A stretch of 64,000 nucleotides of DNA from Tissierellia bacterium (GTDB lineage Bacteria; Bacillota; Clostridia; Tissierellales; Peptoniphilaceae): NCBI GenBank assembly GCA_030537855.1, contig JAUNVD010000001.1:62387-126386 (forward strand), written 5' to 3'. This document shows, in pieces, positions 1 through 7,972 of this stretch; positions within the stretch are counted from its first letter, which is position 1, and each line of letters starts with the position of its first letter. The notes under the pieces were generated by a model. The model had not been told where the DNA came from. It saw only the letters and a list, made by a program, of their open reading frames with translations, and made no database searches. Position numbers and translations under genes: made by a program.

Positions 1-1178
1 TGATTTTATTCATTAATATTTTTGCAGCATTAGCCACAGGAGGGGCAGTGATTGCAGGTCAATACCTTGGGAGAGAGGATCGGAAAAATGCCAATAAAGC
101 AGCAACACAATTACTTTGGTTTATTTCTATTGTAGCATTAGTGATAACGGTCTTAGTTTATCTTGGAAAACCATTTATTATGAACCATATTTTTGGGTCG
201 ATTTCTCAAGAAGTTGAAAAAAATGCAATGATATATTTATACATTGTAGCAGCATCCATTCCCTTTGTTGCCATTTATTCCGGTGCTGCAGCATTATTTA
301 GAACAATGGGAGATTCAAAAACCTCTATGAAAATTTCTTTGATTATGAATGGAATCAATGTATTTGGAAATGCCATATGTATTTATGGATTACATTTTGG
401 AACAGAAGGAGTTGCCATACCTACATTGGTTTCTAGAATTTTTGCTGCTGTGGGAATGACGGCTTTATTATTACGTAAAAATCAAAGAATTTATCTAGAA
501 CGAAGTTTTCGATATAAACCGGACTGGGAAATGATTCGTAGAATACTCTTTATAGGAATTCCTAACACCTTGGAAAATTCCATGTTTCAAATTGGAAAAA
601 TTGTAGTTTTATCCTTAGTTTCTACTTTTGGAACATATGCCATAGCTGCAAATGCTGTGGGAAATGCTATTACCCTTTTCCAAATCTTACCTGGGATTGC
701 TATTAACCTTGGAATGATAGCTGTGATTAGTCGTTGTGTAGGGGCAGGAGAATATGAACAAGCTCGATACTATACAAAAATGCTATTAAAGATTACCTAT
801 ATCTCTATGTTGGTGATTAATATTATTGTGATACTAAGTTTACCTTGGATTGTAAAGTTATATCATTTAAGTGATGTTACAGCCTTTGAAGTAAAAAGGC
901 TTGTATATTTATTTGGATTTTTTTCCGTCATTTTTTGGCCCTTATCTTTTACGCTACCTTGCACCTTACGTGCAGCAGGAGATGTAAAAATAACGATGAT
1001 TATATCCCTTCTTTCGATGTGGATTTTTCGAGTTATGTTTTCTCATCTTTTAGGTAAAAATTTAGGATGGGGACTTGTTGGAGTTTGGAGTGGAATGTTT
1101 ATTGATTGGGTAGTTCGTTCAATCTTTATGATTTGGAGATATCGATCCGGTCATTGGGAACGCTTAGAAACGATTTAA
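1..1178 (+). CDS. MATE-family multidrug/cation efflux transporter, 5'-truncated by the window edge
   Basis: The reading frame is open from the first codon (position 3) to the stop. A GTG at position 48 is only an internal Val, because the residues before it (INIFAALATGGAV) continue a typical MATE helix. The visible part is about 391 residues of hydrophobic helices with the MATE-like segments GQYLGRED and TCTLRAAGD. MATE proteins are inner-membrane antiporters that expel organic cations using Na+ or H+. The missing N-terminus should be about one to two helices. The stop lies 14 bp before the start of the Mrp gene, so the two may be co-transcribed. The substrate cannot be told. Confidence 0.88.
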   Translation, partial: ILFINIFAALATGGAVIAGQYLGREDRKNANKAATQLLWFISIVALVITVLVYLGKPFIMNHIFGSISQEVEKNAMIYLYIVAASIPFVAIYSGAAALFRTMGDSKTSMKISLIMNGINVFGNAICIYGLHFGTEGVAIPTLVSRIFAAVGMTALLLRKNQRIYLERSFRYKPDWEMIRRILFIGIPNTLENSMFQIGKIVVLSLVSTFGTYAIAANAVGNAITLFQILPGIAINLGMIAVISRCVGAGEYEQARYYTKMLLKITYISMLVINIIVILSLPWIVKLYHLSDVTAFEVKRLVYLFGFFSVIFWPLSFTLPCTLRAAGDVKITMIISLLSMWIFRVMFSHLLGKNLGWGLVGVWSGMFIDWVVRSIFMIWRYRSGHWERLETI

Positions 1179-1192
1179 TACTAGGAGGATAT

Positions 1193-1921
1193 ATGTCTGT
1201 ATATGGAGTCATAAGTGGGAAAGGTGGAGTTGGGAAGTCTCTTGTAACAACAATGCTTGCAGTAGAAGGAAATCGTAGAGGACTTACTACAGCTATTTTA
1301 GACGGAGATTTAACTGGACCATCTATTCCAAAATCCTTTGGACTTGGGGAGAAGCCATTGATGCAAAGAGATGGTAAAATAATTCCTGCTGTAACTAAAA
1401 CAGGAATACAAGTAGTATCGGTGAATTTAATACTAGAGGATCCTACAGAACCTGTAGTTTGGAAGGGGCCAATTTTAACATCGGCAATAGATCAGTTTTG
1501 GAACGAAACCCATTGGAAAAATGTGGATATGACCTTTGTGGATATGCCTCCTGGAACAGGAGATATTGCTATTAAGGTTATGAAGGACATACCTTTAAAA
1601 GGGATTATTTTAGTTTCCACACCTCAAGATTTAGTTACCATGATTATGAAAAAAGCAGCAAATTTAGCAAAACAATTGAATGTACCTATTCTTGGTCTTG
1701 TGGAAAATATGTCCTATTTTCTATGCTCTGATTGTGGGAAAAAACACGAAATATTTGGAGAATCTCAAGTGGAAAAGGTGGCAAAAGAATTGGGGATTGG
1801 AACTATAGCAAAAATAGGATTATATCCTGAAATTGGAAAGGCTATTGACGAAGGAAGAGCGGAAGAAATTGACACAGAAGAAATAACTCCAATTGTGGAT
1901 CGATTGGTTCTGGAGGTCTAG
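1193..1921 (+). CDS. mrp: Mrp/NBP35-family Fe-S cluster carrier ATPase
   Basis: 242-residue P-loop ATPase of the Mrp/ApbC family, cytosolic scaffold or carrier for Fe-S cluster delivery. The deviant Walker A GKGGVGKS lies at residues 9-16, a Mrp-type VDMPPGTGD motif near residues 116-124, and the cluster-binding pair Cys178-x-x-Cys181 is present. An in-frame start exists upstream at 1106, but the ATG at 1193 has an AGGAGG ribosome binding site and begins right at the first beta strand, so it is preferred. It lacks the N-terminal DUF59 domain found in some Mrp proteins. Two small unknown genes follow closely and probably form one transcript with it. Confidence 0.9.
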   Translation: MSVYGVISGKGGVGKSLVTTMLAVEGNRRGLTTAILDGDLTGPSIPKSFGLGEKPLMQRDGKIIPAVTKTGIQVVSVNLILEDPTEPVVWKGPILTSAIDQFWNETHWKNVDMTFVDMPPGTGDIAIKVMKDIPLKGIILVSTPQDLVTMIMKKAANLAKQLNVPILGLVENMSYFLCSDCGKKHEIFGESQVEKVAKELGIGTIAKIGLYPEIGKAIDEGRAEEIDTEEITPIVDRLVLEV

Positions 1922-1922
1922 A

Positions 1923-2255
1923 ATGAGAGTCTATGAAGGAAAAATTTTTACAGATGATTACAATCGAATTATTCGAGTTTTAAAAGAACTAGATTCGAAT
2001 TTACCTAATTATTTTGCAGATGGGTTAGATACCAAATATAATTTTGTTTTAGATCAATTGGGGATTTCTAGGATGGGGGAATACAACTTAGATGTAACCT
2101 TAAAGGATGAAACCTGGGAATGGCTAAAAAAAGAAGCCCAAGAAGAATGTAAAATATTAGAACAAGAAGAATGGGAAAGTTTAGAATCTAATGAAAAAAT
2201 AGTAGATTATCAGTTTTTTTTAGAATTTTTGGAAGAGTTTCAAATGATAAAGTAA
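1923..2255 (+). CDS. Small acidic protein of unknown function
   Basis: 110 residues, rich in Glu and Asp, with no signal peptide or membrane segment. The ATG at 1923 starts 2 bp after the mrp stop codon and has GGAGG just upstream inside mrp, which strongly suggests translational coupling. The frame is open a further 10 codons upstream, but that part overlaps mrp and has no ribosome binding site. I do not recognise a family. The position suggests a partner or accessory of the Mrp ATPase, but that is inference only. Confidence 0.7.
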   Translation: MRVYEGKIFTDDYNRIIRVLKELDSNLPNYFADGLDTKYNFVLDQLGISRMGEYNLDVTLKDETWEWLKKEAQEECKILEQEEWESLESNEKIVDYQFFLEFLEEFQMIK

Positions 2256-2267
2256 AGGAGTAGGATT

Positions 2268-2522
2268 ATGCCAAAACTTTCCATAAGAAGAGGTAGACTT
2301 CCTATTTATCTCTTTGTACTTGCTGTTTTCATATATTTATTAAAAAATTTTTATGAACCGATGATTTATGTAGCTATGTTTGTAGTACTATTGGCCGTTA
2401 TCTCTTATTGGAGATCTTGTCGCTGTCCTATATGTAATGCATGGTTAAAAATTTGGGAAGTACAACAAGAAGAGATATATACTTGTCCACATTGTTCTAA
2501 TAAAATAGAAGTTACCAAATAA
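2268..2522 (+). CDS. Two-helix membrane protein with C-terminal zinc ribbon
   Basis: 84 residues. Two hydrophobic segments (about residues 13-25 and 30-47) are followed by two Cys pairs, CPIC near residue 54 and CPHC near residue 74, the layout of a rubredoxin-like zinc ribbon facing the cytosol. The start has a clear GGAG 8 bp upstream and lies 12 bp after the previous gene. No function is known to me. It is the last gene of the MATE-mrp group, as a strong terminator follows immediately. Confidence 0.65.
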   Translation: MPKLSIRRGRLPIYLFVLAVFIYLLKNFYEPMIYVAMFVVLLAVISYWRSCRCPICNAWLKIWEVQQEEIYTCPHCSNKIEVTK

Positions 2523-2554
2523 AAAGAGGTTGAATTTTAAATTCAACCTCTTTT
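2522..2554. terminator. Bidirectional rho-independent terminator
   Basis: Perfect 16-bp inverted repeat (AAAAGAGGTTGAATTT and its complement) with A and T runs at the ends. It overlaps the stop codons of the converging genes on both strands and so can end both transcripts. Confidence 0.85.
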
Positions 2555-2804
2555 ATCGAATATGCTCAATTCCTTTAGGTTTATATCCCATGCCAACAAT
2601 GGCATCAAAGATTACTTCGTCAGAAGGGAGTTCATCTCCATGAATATGGGCCTCACAATGTTTATAAGAAGCCTTTACAGATTTAACACCTGGTAACTTC
2701 CTTAAATTATCTTGTACATGGACTTCACAATGTCCACAATGCATACCTTTTATAATTACTTTTATCTCATGTTTGCCTTTTTTACCAAATAATTTTTCTA
2801 ACAT
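2553..2804 (-). CDS. Heavy-metal-associated (HMA) domain protein, copper-chaperone-like
   Basis: 83-residue ferredoxin-fold HMA protein with the metal-binding motif GMHCGHC at about residues 20-26. This family binds Cu(I) or other soft metals and passes them to P-type ATPases. The ATG at 2804 is chosen because GGAGG lies 6 bp upstream; the in-frame ATG at 2816 overlaps that same ribosome binding site. An extra short basic stretch (LFGKKGKHE) precedes the HMA core. No metal ATPase is adjacent; the one at 56.4 kb lacks its own HMA domain, so a partnership is possible but unproven. Confidence 0.82.
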   Translation of the reverse strand: MLEKLFGKKGKHEIKVIIKGMHCGHCEVHVQDNLRKLPGVKSVKASYKHCEAHIHGDELPSDEVIFDAIVGMGYKPKGIEHIR

Positions 2805-2863
2805 GATAACCTCCATTCTCTATACTATTTTCAACTAATGGAGATAAAAAGTAAAGGAGAAAT

Positions 2864-3490
2864 TTATAATTTCCAAGAAAAATGCTTATAACCTTCCTTT
2901 TTAAAATTGGAATTAATTAAGTAGCGATTCTTTGTAAGTTCCATCATAGGATGGTCCGCATGATAGGAATCAGAAAAAGAGATAGAGTTTTCGTAATCAA
3001 TTTTTATATTATTTTCTTTACAACACTCATGAATCCGTCGCACTTTTTCTTCCTGACGATTATTTTTTCCAATCATCTGAAATTCTTTATTCGTTTTCGT
3101 TCCCATTATATAATGAAAAGGTAGAATATTTTTAATATACTCTAGATAAATTTCAGGAGAAGCACTTACTAAAAAAAGGATATAACCATCTTTTTTAAGG
3201 TCCTCTATTGTCTTTAAACCTTCAGGGAAAAAATGCAAAGGTAAGACTTCATATACAAACTCCTCTAGTTCCTCTTTTTCCAACTTATGAAAAATAGACA
3301 AGAGACCATTTTTTATATGAGTGAAATTAAACCTAGAAAAAATCCATAAAAATAATTTGGGAAATAGTTTTCTCAAAAAGAAAAATAAATAAAGTGGATG
3401 TTTTCTAATAGCATATTTCCACAAGAGAAAGATACTATCTTGATCTATTAATGTTTTATCAAAATCAAATAAAGCTACTTTTCTTTCCAT
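2864..3490 (-). CDS. HAD-superfamily IB hydrolase (phosphoserine-phosphatase-like)
   Basis: 208-residue cytosolic phosphatase. Motif I DFDKT contains the nucleophile Asp and the acid/base Asp near the N-terminus, motif II is VSASP, and motif IV is SFSDSYHADHPMM. The helical cap between motifs I and II is typical of subfamily IB, which includes SerB and lipid-phosphate phosphatases. The ATG at 3490 has GGGAGG upstream, so the longer in-frame start at 3511 is rejected. The substrate is not predictable from the sequence, and no serine-pathway gene is adjacent. Confidence 0.85.
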   Translation of the reverse strand: MERKVALFDFDKTLIDQDSIFLLWKYAIRKHPLYLFFFLRKLFPKLFLWIFSRFNFTHIKNGLLSIFHKLEKEELEEFVYEVLPLHFFPEGLKTIEDLKKDGYILFLVSASPEIYLEYIKNILPFHYIMGTKTNKEFQMIGKNNRQEEKVRRIHECCKENNIKIDYENSISFSDSYHADHPMMELTKNRYLINSNFKKEGYKHFSWKL

Positions 3491-3543
3491 TTGTTCCTCC
3501 CTTTGACCCAATACTATTGTATATGATAGGGATTTAAAAAGTC

Positions 3544-3588
3544 AATTCTAAGGATATCTTTATGTTTTAAGATATAAAGATTAGAATT
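3544..3588. other. Imperfect inverted repeat between the HAD gene and ord
   Basis: AATTCTAA (3544-3551) pairs with TTAGAATT (3581-3588), and ATCTTTAT pairs with ATAAAGAT inside, with a 4-nt GGAT bulge. It has no clear T tract. It lies in the 241-bp divergent region, so it could be an operator or a weak RNA hairpin. Confidence 0.35.
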
Positions 3589-3731
3589 TAAAAAAATAAA
3601 TTAAAATATTATAAACCTGGTAATATACTAAATATCAATGCTTTGGTGTTTCAAATTAAATATCTTTGTAGTATACTAAAGGTAGGAGATTTATAATTGA
3701 TGAATTGTATTTTACGGAGGTGTAAGTACAT

Positions 3732-4793
3732 ATGAGACAAGAAAATGTAAAAGTTATAATTTGGGGCTTTGGTTCCATGGGAAGCGGTATGGCAAAGATG
3801 TTACTAAAAAAAGAAGGCATCGAAATTGTTGGTGTCATTGACGGCTGGGATAAACTAGTGGGAAAAGGTATTTTTGAAATACTTGACGTTGATGGAAATG
3901 GAAAAGAAGATGTAGTTGTAACTCATGTTGACAAAAAAGATGAAGTGATTAAACCTGGTGCTGCTGATGTGGTACTACTTGCTACAGATTCCTTTACTGC
4001 AAAGGCATTTGATAAGATGAAGTTTATTATGGAAAATAAACTTAACTGTATCACTACTGCAGAGCAAATGGCATATCCACAAGCCCAAGAGCCTGAGTTA
4101 GCAAAAGAATTAGATGAAATTGCTAAGGCAAATGGAGTATCTTTACTTGGAACAGGAATTAACCCAGGATTAATTATGGACTATCTAGTACTTGTTCTTT
4201 CTGGAGCATGTGAAGAAGTAGACCATATTACTGCTAAGAGAATCAACTCACTATCTCCCTTTGGACCAGCAGTTATGGAAGAACAAGGGGTTGGATTTAC
4301 TGTTGAAAAATTCAATGATTTAAACGATAAAGGAGAACTTGCAGGTCACGTAGGATTTGAAGAATCTGTTGGTATGATGGCAGAAGCTATTGGTTGGGAA
4401 TTAGACGAACCTGTACGTACATCAAAAGAAGCTATTGTATCTAGTGTATATCGTAAGGCACCTTATGCTGAAGTACAAGCTGGAGACGTTGCTGGTGTAA
4501 ATATGCTTGGATTTGGTAAAATTGGTGGAGAAGATAAAATTGAAATGATTCACCCACAACAAGTTGAACCTGAATTAGAAGGAGTAGACACTGGAGATTA
4601 TATTATCATCAAGGGAGAGCCAAATATTTCTATGGCTATCACTCCAGAAGTTCCTGGTGGAATTGGAACCATTGCAATGATTGTTAACTCTATTCCAAAT
4701 ATTATTAACGCCACTCCTGGCTTAAAAACAATGGTAGATTTACCAGCTCCTCATGCTATGATGGGTGATGTTCGTAAGTTAATTCACGAATAA
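3732..4793 (+). CDS. ord: 2,4-diaminopentanoate dehydrogenase (ornithine fermentation)
   Basis: 353 residues matching the Ord family, which oxidises and deaminates (2R,4S)-2,4-diaminopentanoate to 2-amino-4-oxopentanoate with NAD(P)+ during Stickland ornithine oxidation. The N-terminal Rossmann motif GFGSMG lies at residues 12-17, followed by a dihydrodipicolinate-reductase-like fold with the conserved GTGINPGL segment. ATG has GGAGG upstream. In Acetoanaerobium (Clostridium) sticklandii ord sits with ortAB, oraSE and orr; here it stands alone between a phosphatase and a methyltransferase, with its own terminator. The other pathway genes are not in this window. Confidence 0.85.
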   Translation: MRQENVKVIIWGFGSMGSGMAKMLLKKEGIEIVGVIDGWDKLVGKGIFEILDVDGNGKEDVVVTHVDKKDEVIKPGAADVVLLATDSFTAKAFDKMKFIMENKLNCITTAEQMAYPQAQEPELAKELDEIAKANGVSLLGTGINPGLIMDYLVLVLSGACEEVDHITAKRINSLSPFGPAVMEEQGVGFTVEKFNDLNDKGELAGHVGFEESVGMMAEAIGWELDEPVRTSKEAIVSSVYRKAPYAEVQAGDVAGVNMLGFGKIGGEDKIEMIHPQQVEPELEGVDTGDYIIIKGEPNISMAITPEVPGGIGTIAMIVNSIPNIINATPGLKTMVDLPAPHAMMGDVRKLIHE

Positions 4794-4832
4794 AAATTAC
4801 AAATAGTGCTTAGAATAAAGATATTTTAAGAG

Positions 4833-4864
4833 AAAAGGTCTTTCTAAAAGAAGGACCTTTTTTA
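4833..4864 (+). terminator. Rho-independent terminator after ord
   Basis: AAAAGGTCTTTC pairs with GAAGGACCTTTT (one G-U pair), loop of 5, followed by a T run. Confidence 0.8.
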
Positions 4865-4988
4865 ATGGTTCTAACTTTGAAAACAAAAGAGTATCTTAGC
4901 CTAACAATCTTCTTTTTCTTATAAATACAATATATTCTTAAAATTAGTAGTCCCCTAAAAGTTATAGGATAAAAGAAAGGGGGATGTT

Positions 4989-5600
4989 ATGATTAAAAAA
5001 TATTTTGATAATACACGAAAGCCTAAGGATAGTATTGCAGGTCGCATGATGTTAAAAGGGATGAATAAAGGGCATGCTCCAAATTTTAACTGGGGAGTAC
5101 AATTTTTACCAATACCAGAAGATGGGAAAATCTTAGATATTGGATGTGGCGGGGGAAAAAATATTTCTGAAATTCTTAAACTTACGAAGGGTAAAGTTAT
5201 GGGGATTGACTATTCCATAGCTTCTGTAAAAATGTCACAAAAAGTGAACCGTAAAGCTATCGAAGAAGGAAGATGTGAAATTATACAAGGAGATGTTAGT
5301 GATCTACCCTTTAAGGAGGAATTTAATCTTATTACAGCCTTTGAGACTATTTATTTTTGGCCAGATATTGTAAATAGTTTCCGTCAAGTTTATCAAGCTT
5401 TACAAAAAGATGGTGTTTTCTTTATTTGTAATGAAGATGGAGAAACAAAAGAGGTGGAAAAATGGAAAAAACTTATTGATATGAATACTTACACAAGAAA
5501 AGAAATTCGAAATATTATGGAGGAAGCAGGATTTGTAGAAATTGAAGATTATATTCATGAGAATAAAAAGAGAATGGTGGTTTTAGGAAAGAAAAAGTAA
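4989..5600 (+). CDS. Class I SAM-dependent methyltransferase
   Basis: 203 residues with a methyltransferase-11-type fold. SAM-binding motif I ILDIGCGGG lies around residues 49-57, the acidic motif II VMGIDYS around 70-76, and GDVSDLPF follows as motif III. The start has GGGGG 6 bp upstream. The gene is monocistronic with a terminator directly behind. Members of this group methylate small molecules or quinone-like lipids; the substrate is not predictable here. Confidence 0.82.
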   Translation: MIKKYFDNTRKPKDSIAGRMMLKGMNKGHAPNFNWGVQFLPIPEDGKILDIGCGGGKNISEILKLTKGKVMGIDYSIASVKMSQKVNRKAIEEGRCEIIQGDVSDLPFKEEFNLITAFETIYFWPDIVNSFRQVYQALQKDGVFFICNEDGETKEVEKWKKLIDMNTYTRKEIRNIMEEAGFVEIEDYIHENKKRMVVLGKKK

Positions 5601-5601
5601 G

Positions 5602-5627
5602 CCTGATAAAATATCAGGTTTATTTTT
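5602..5627 (+). terminator. Rho-independent terminator after the methyltransferase
   Basis: CCTGATA (5602-5608) pairs with TATCAGG (5612-5618), followed by TTTATTTTT. Confidence 0.8.
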
Positions 5628-5650
5628 ATGGGATAGAGTTGGATAAAAAA

Positions 5651-5662
5651 GAACTTTTGTTC
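5651..5662. promoter_or_regulatory. LexA (SOS) box upstream of dinB
   Basis: GAACTTTTGTTC is an exact match to the Gram-positive LexA/DinR core GAAC-N4-GTTC. It overlaps the predicted -35 element, 54 bp before the dinB start, which fits direct repression released by DNA damage. Confidence 0.85.
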
Positions 5663-5688
5663 AAAACATATGAAATTTATGGTATAGT
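5660..5688 (+). promoter_or_regulatory. Predicted sigma-A promoter of dinB
   Basis: -35 TTCAAA (5660-5665), 17-bp spacer, -10 TATAGT (5683-5688). The -35 is weak but overlaps the LexA box, as expected for an SOS promoter. Confidence 0.6.
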
Positions 5689-5715
5689 TAAAGGACAAAG
5701 GAAATAGGTGATACT

Positions 5716-6756
5716 TTGATTATACATGTGGACTTAGATGCTTTTTATGCTTCTGTTGAAGAACTGGACAATCCTACTTTAAAAGGTCATCCTGTGGCAG
5801 TAGGTGGGTTAAGTGAACATGGGATTGTTACTACCGCAAATTATGAAGCCCGAAAATTTGGGATTCATTCTGCCATGCCTGTATTTCAAGCAAAACAGCT
5901 TTGTCCCAATCTTCTTCTTGTTCCCAACCGTCGTAAAAGGTACTTAGAAAAAAGTCGAGAGGTCTTTCAAATCCTTGAAAAATATTCTTCTACTATAGAA
6001 AAGGTATCGATTGATGAAGGATACTTGGATATTTCCCATTGGCAGGGGAACTTAACACAAAAAGCATATGAAATGAAAGAAGATATTTATAAAAACACAG
6101 GACTTACTTTATCTGTGGGAATGAGTTATAATAAGTTTTTGGCAAAGATTGCCAGTGATTGGAACAAGCCAAATGGGTTTATGCTCATCACAAAAGGAGA
6201 TATCCCAGGAATTTTATTACCACTGCCTATTGAAAAAATCCATGGGATTGGTCCAAAGTCTGCGAATAAATTACATTCCCTTGGGATTGAGACAGTGGAA
6301 CAATTAATGGATCTTCCTTTAGATTTTTTAATGGATCTTTTTGGAAAATGGGGGATTGAAATATATGAAAGGATTCGAGGGATTGATACTAGGGAGGTTA
6401 CACCTCTTCGAGAACGTAAATCCTTAGGTGTTGAGCGAACCTTTGAGGAAGCGACAGATAACCTTAAAGTATTATTAGGCTATTTAGAAGAATTTTCAAA
6501 AGAATTAGAACAGGATGCAATCGAAAAGGGAATTCAAGGGTATACGGTTACAGTAAAGGTTAAAACATCTTCTTTTATAACCTATACAAGAAGTCGTACT
6601 TGTAGTTATACTATTTATAAAATGGAAGATTTACTGGAGATAGGAAAAGATCTCTTAGAGGAATGTCCTAAGGGAGAACCCTATCGTTTACTTGGGATTA
6701 CTTTATCAAATTTAGTTCCCTTAACGATTAGACAATTAAGTTTTTTGGAGGTATAG
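5716..6756 (+). CDS. dinB: DNA polymerase IV (Y family, translesion)
   Basis: 346 residues, close to the 351 of E. coli DinB. Catalytic carboxylates are visible: Asp6 in HVDLDAFY and Asp100-Glu101 in SIDEGYLD; Tyr11 is the steric-gate position. The thumb segment GIGPKSANKLHSLGI holds the helix-hairpin-helix. The C-terminal QLSFL (340-344) fits a beta-clamp binding motif. The enzyme makes error-prone bypass synthesis past damaged bases. It starts with TTG behind AGGTGAT. The LexA box upstream places it in the SOS regulon, and the thioesterase gene directly downstream would be induced with it. Confidence 0.95.
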   Translation: MIIHVDLDAFYASVEELDNPTLKGHPVAVGGLSEHGIVTTANYEARKFGIHSAMPVFQAKQLCPNLLLVPNRRKRYLEKSREVFQILEKYSSTIEKVSIDEGYLDISHWQGNLTQKAYEMKEDIYKNTGLTLSVGMSYNKFLAKIASDWNKPNGFMLITKGDIPGILLPLPIEKIHGIGPKSANKLHSLGIETVEQLMDLPLDFLMDLFGKWGIEIYERIRGIDTREVTPLRERKSLGVERTFEEATDNLKVLLGYLEEFSKELEQDAIEKGIQGYTVTVKVKTSSFITYTRSRTCSYTIYKMEDLLEIGKDLLEECPKGEPYRLLGITLSNLVPLTIRQLSFLEV

Positions 6757-7197
6757 ATGAAGAAAGAAGAGTTAAATGAATTAAGACATCGATTAAATCA
6801 TGGAAAGGACGGTTATATTGCTTTTCATAAATTTGTCTTTGAAAAGATAACAGAAGAAGAGGTAATCGTTAGTTTAAACCCTACAAAAGATTTATTAAAT
6901 CCTTTAGGACTTCTTCATGGAGGAGCATTATTTGGCTTAGCAGATACAGCAGCAGGAATCCTTTGTCGAGCAGCAGGACGACCTTCTGTAACTTTAAAGG
7001 GTTCTCTTGACTACCTACAAGGAGTAGGGCTTCAAAAAATATATGCAAAGGCTAAATTTCTAAATGAAACCTATCGAACATCTGTGTTAGAGGTAAGGAT
7101 CGAAGACGAAGAAGGACATCTTTATAATCATGGCGTGTTTAACTATTATCGATATCAAGAAAAAAAGAATAATAAAAAAGAAACCACCAAGAACTGA
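6757..7197 (+). CDS. PaaI/YdiI-type hotdog-fold thioesterase
   Basis: 146 residues with the hotdog core LLHGGALFGLADTAAG (around residues 51-66) typical of PaaI-family acyl-CoA thioesterases, which hydrolyse aryl- or acyl-CoA in the cytosol. The ATG follows the dinB stop with no gap, and its ribosome binding site (GGAGG) lies inside the end of dinB, so translation is coupled. This puts a thioesterase under SOS control, for which I know no reason. The C-terminus is a Lys/Asn-rich tail that overlaps the terminator. The acyl substrate is unknown. Confidence 0.85.
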   Translation: MKKEELNELRHRLNHGKDGYIAFHKFVFEKITEEEVIVSLNPTKDLLNPLGLLHGGALFGLADTAAGILCRAAGRPSVTLKGSLDYLQGVGLQKIYAKAKFLNETYRTSVLEVRIEDEEGHLYNHGVFNYYRYQEKKNNKKETTKN

Positions 7198-7209
7198 CCT
7201 TGGTGGTTT
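7181..7209. terminator. Bidirectional terminator between the thioesterase and ABC permease genes
   Basis: Perfect 11-bp stem AAACCACCAAG / CTTGGTGGTTT with a 7-nt loop, covering the stop codons of both converging genes. Confidence 0.75.
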
Positions 7210-7972
7210 ACATTTCCTTACGGTGAAATAATAATATAGATAATAATAACATGAAGATGATGTAAAAAACAGTGATTCCTAGAACAGGAAAATACTCTGA
7301 CAAGGGGAACTCTCTTTTTAATAAAGGAATAAAACCTAAAAGGAGATTGATTGGTAAATATCTTACTACTTTTGGGAATAATTTTCCAAGAAATTGAAAG
7401 AGTATAAGAATTGATGTAAATAATAAAGAACCATAATTAGAAGGGGATAACATTCCTCCTAATAAATTCGAAGTAATAACAGATAAACCAAAAAGCCAAG
7501 GTAAGAATAGGAGCATTACCATTCTTGGAGTAAGATTAATATCCCAAAAATATTTTGTATATCCAAAAAACCATAAATAGCTGATTCCATAAGCAATGGT
7601 CCATAAGATGACACCTAGTGTAAACTTAGCTAAAATAACCTTATATCGAGGAAGACCTTTTGCTAAAATCATAGTAAGTCTATGATTTAATAACTCCTGA
7701 GACATTTGCCCACTAAAAAGAAGTGCTAAGAGAAACATTCCTATTTGGGATATATTTTTAATATACTGTATCCAAGAATTCATAGCTACAGGTTCTGGGA
7801 TATTCATAAGGAATCCATCAGGGATAAAGTTTTCTATTAATTGGGGAGTGAACTTAGCAGTAAGAGGACTGATAATACCAAAAATAGAGAAACTAAGGAC
7901 AAGAATAAAGAACTTATAGGTTCGTAAAGATTCTTTCCATTCTTTTTTAAGAAAGCCTAAGAATGGTTTCAT
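7208..7972 (-). CDS. ABC-2 type transporter permease
   Basis: 254 residues with about six hydrophobic helices, of the ABC-2 permease family (YxlG-like). The N-terminus begins with a short cytosolic FLKKEWKESLR segment followed by the first helix, and the conserved SQELLNHRLTMILAKG region couples to the ATPase. The ATG overlaps the ATPase stop (ATGA), so the two subunits are made together. It is the last gene of the GntR-led operon. The transported substrate is unknown; related Bacillus systems respond to cell-envelope stress or antibiotics. Confidence 0.85.
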   Translation of the reverse strand: MKPFLGFLKKEWKESLRTYKFFILVLSFSIFGIISPLTAKFTPQLIENFIPDGFLMNIPEPVAMNSWIQYIKNISQIGMFLLALLFSGQMSQELLNHRLTMILAKGLPRYKVILAKFTLGVILWTIAYGISYLWFFGYTKYFWDINLTPRMVMLLFLPWLFGLSVITSNLLGGMLSPSNYGSLLFTSILILFQFLGKLFPKVVRYLPINLLLGFIPLLKREFPLSEYFPVLGITVFYIIFMLLLSILLFHRKEM

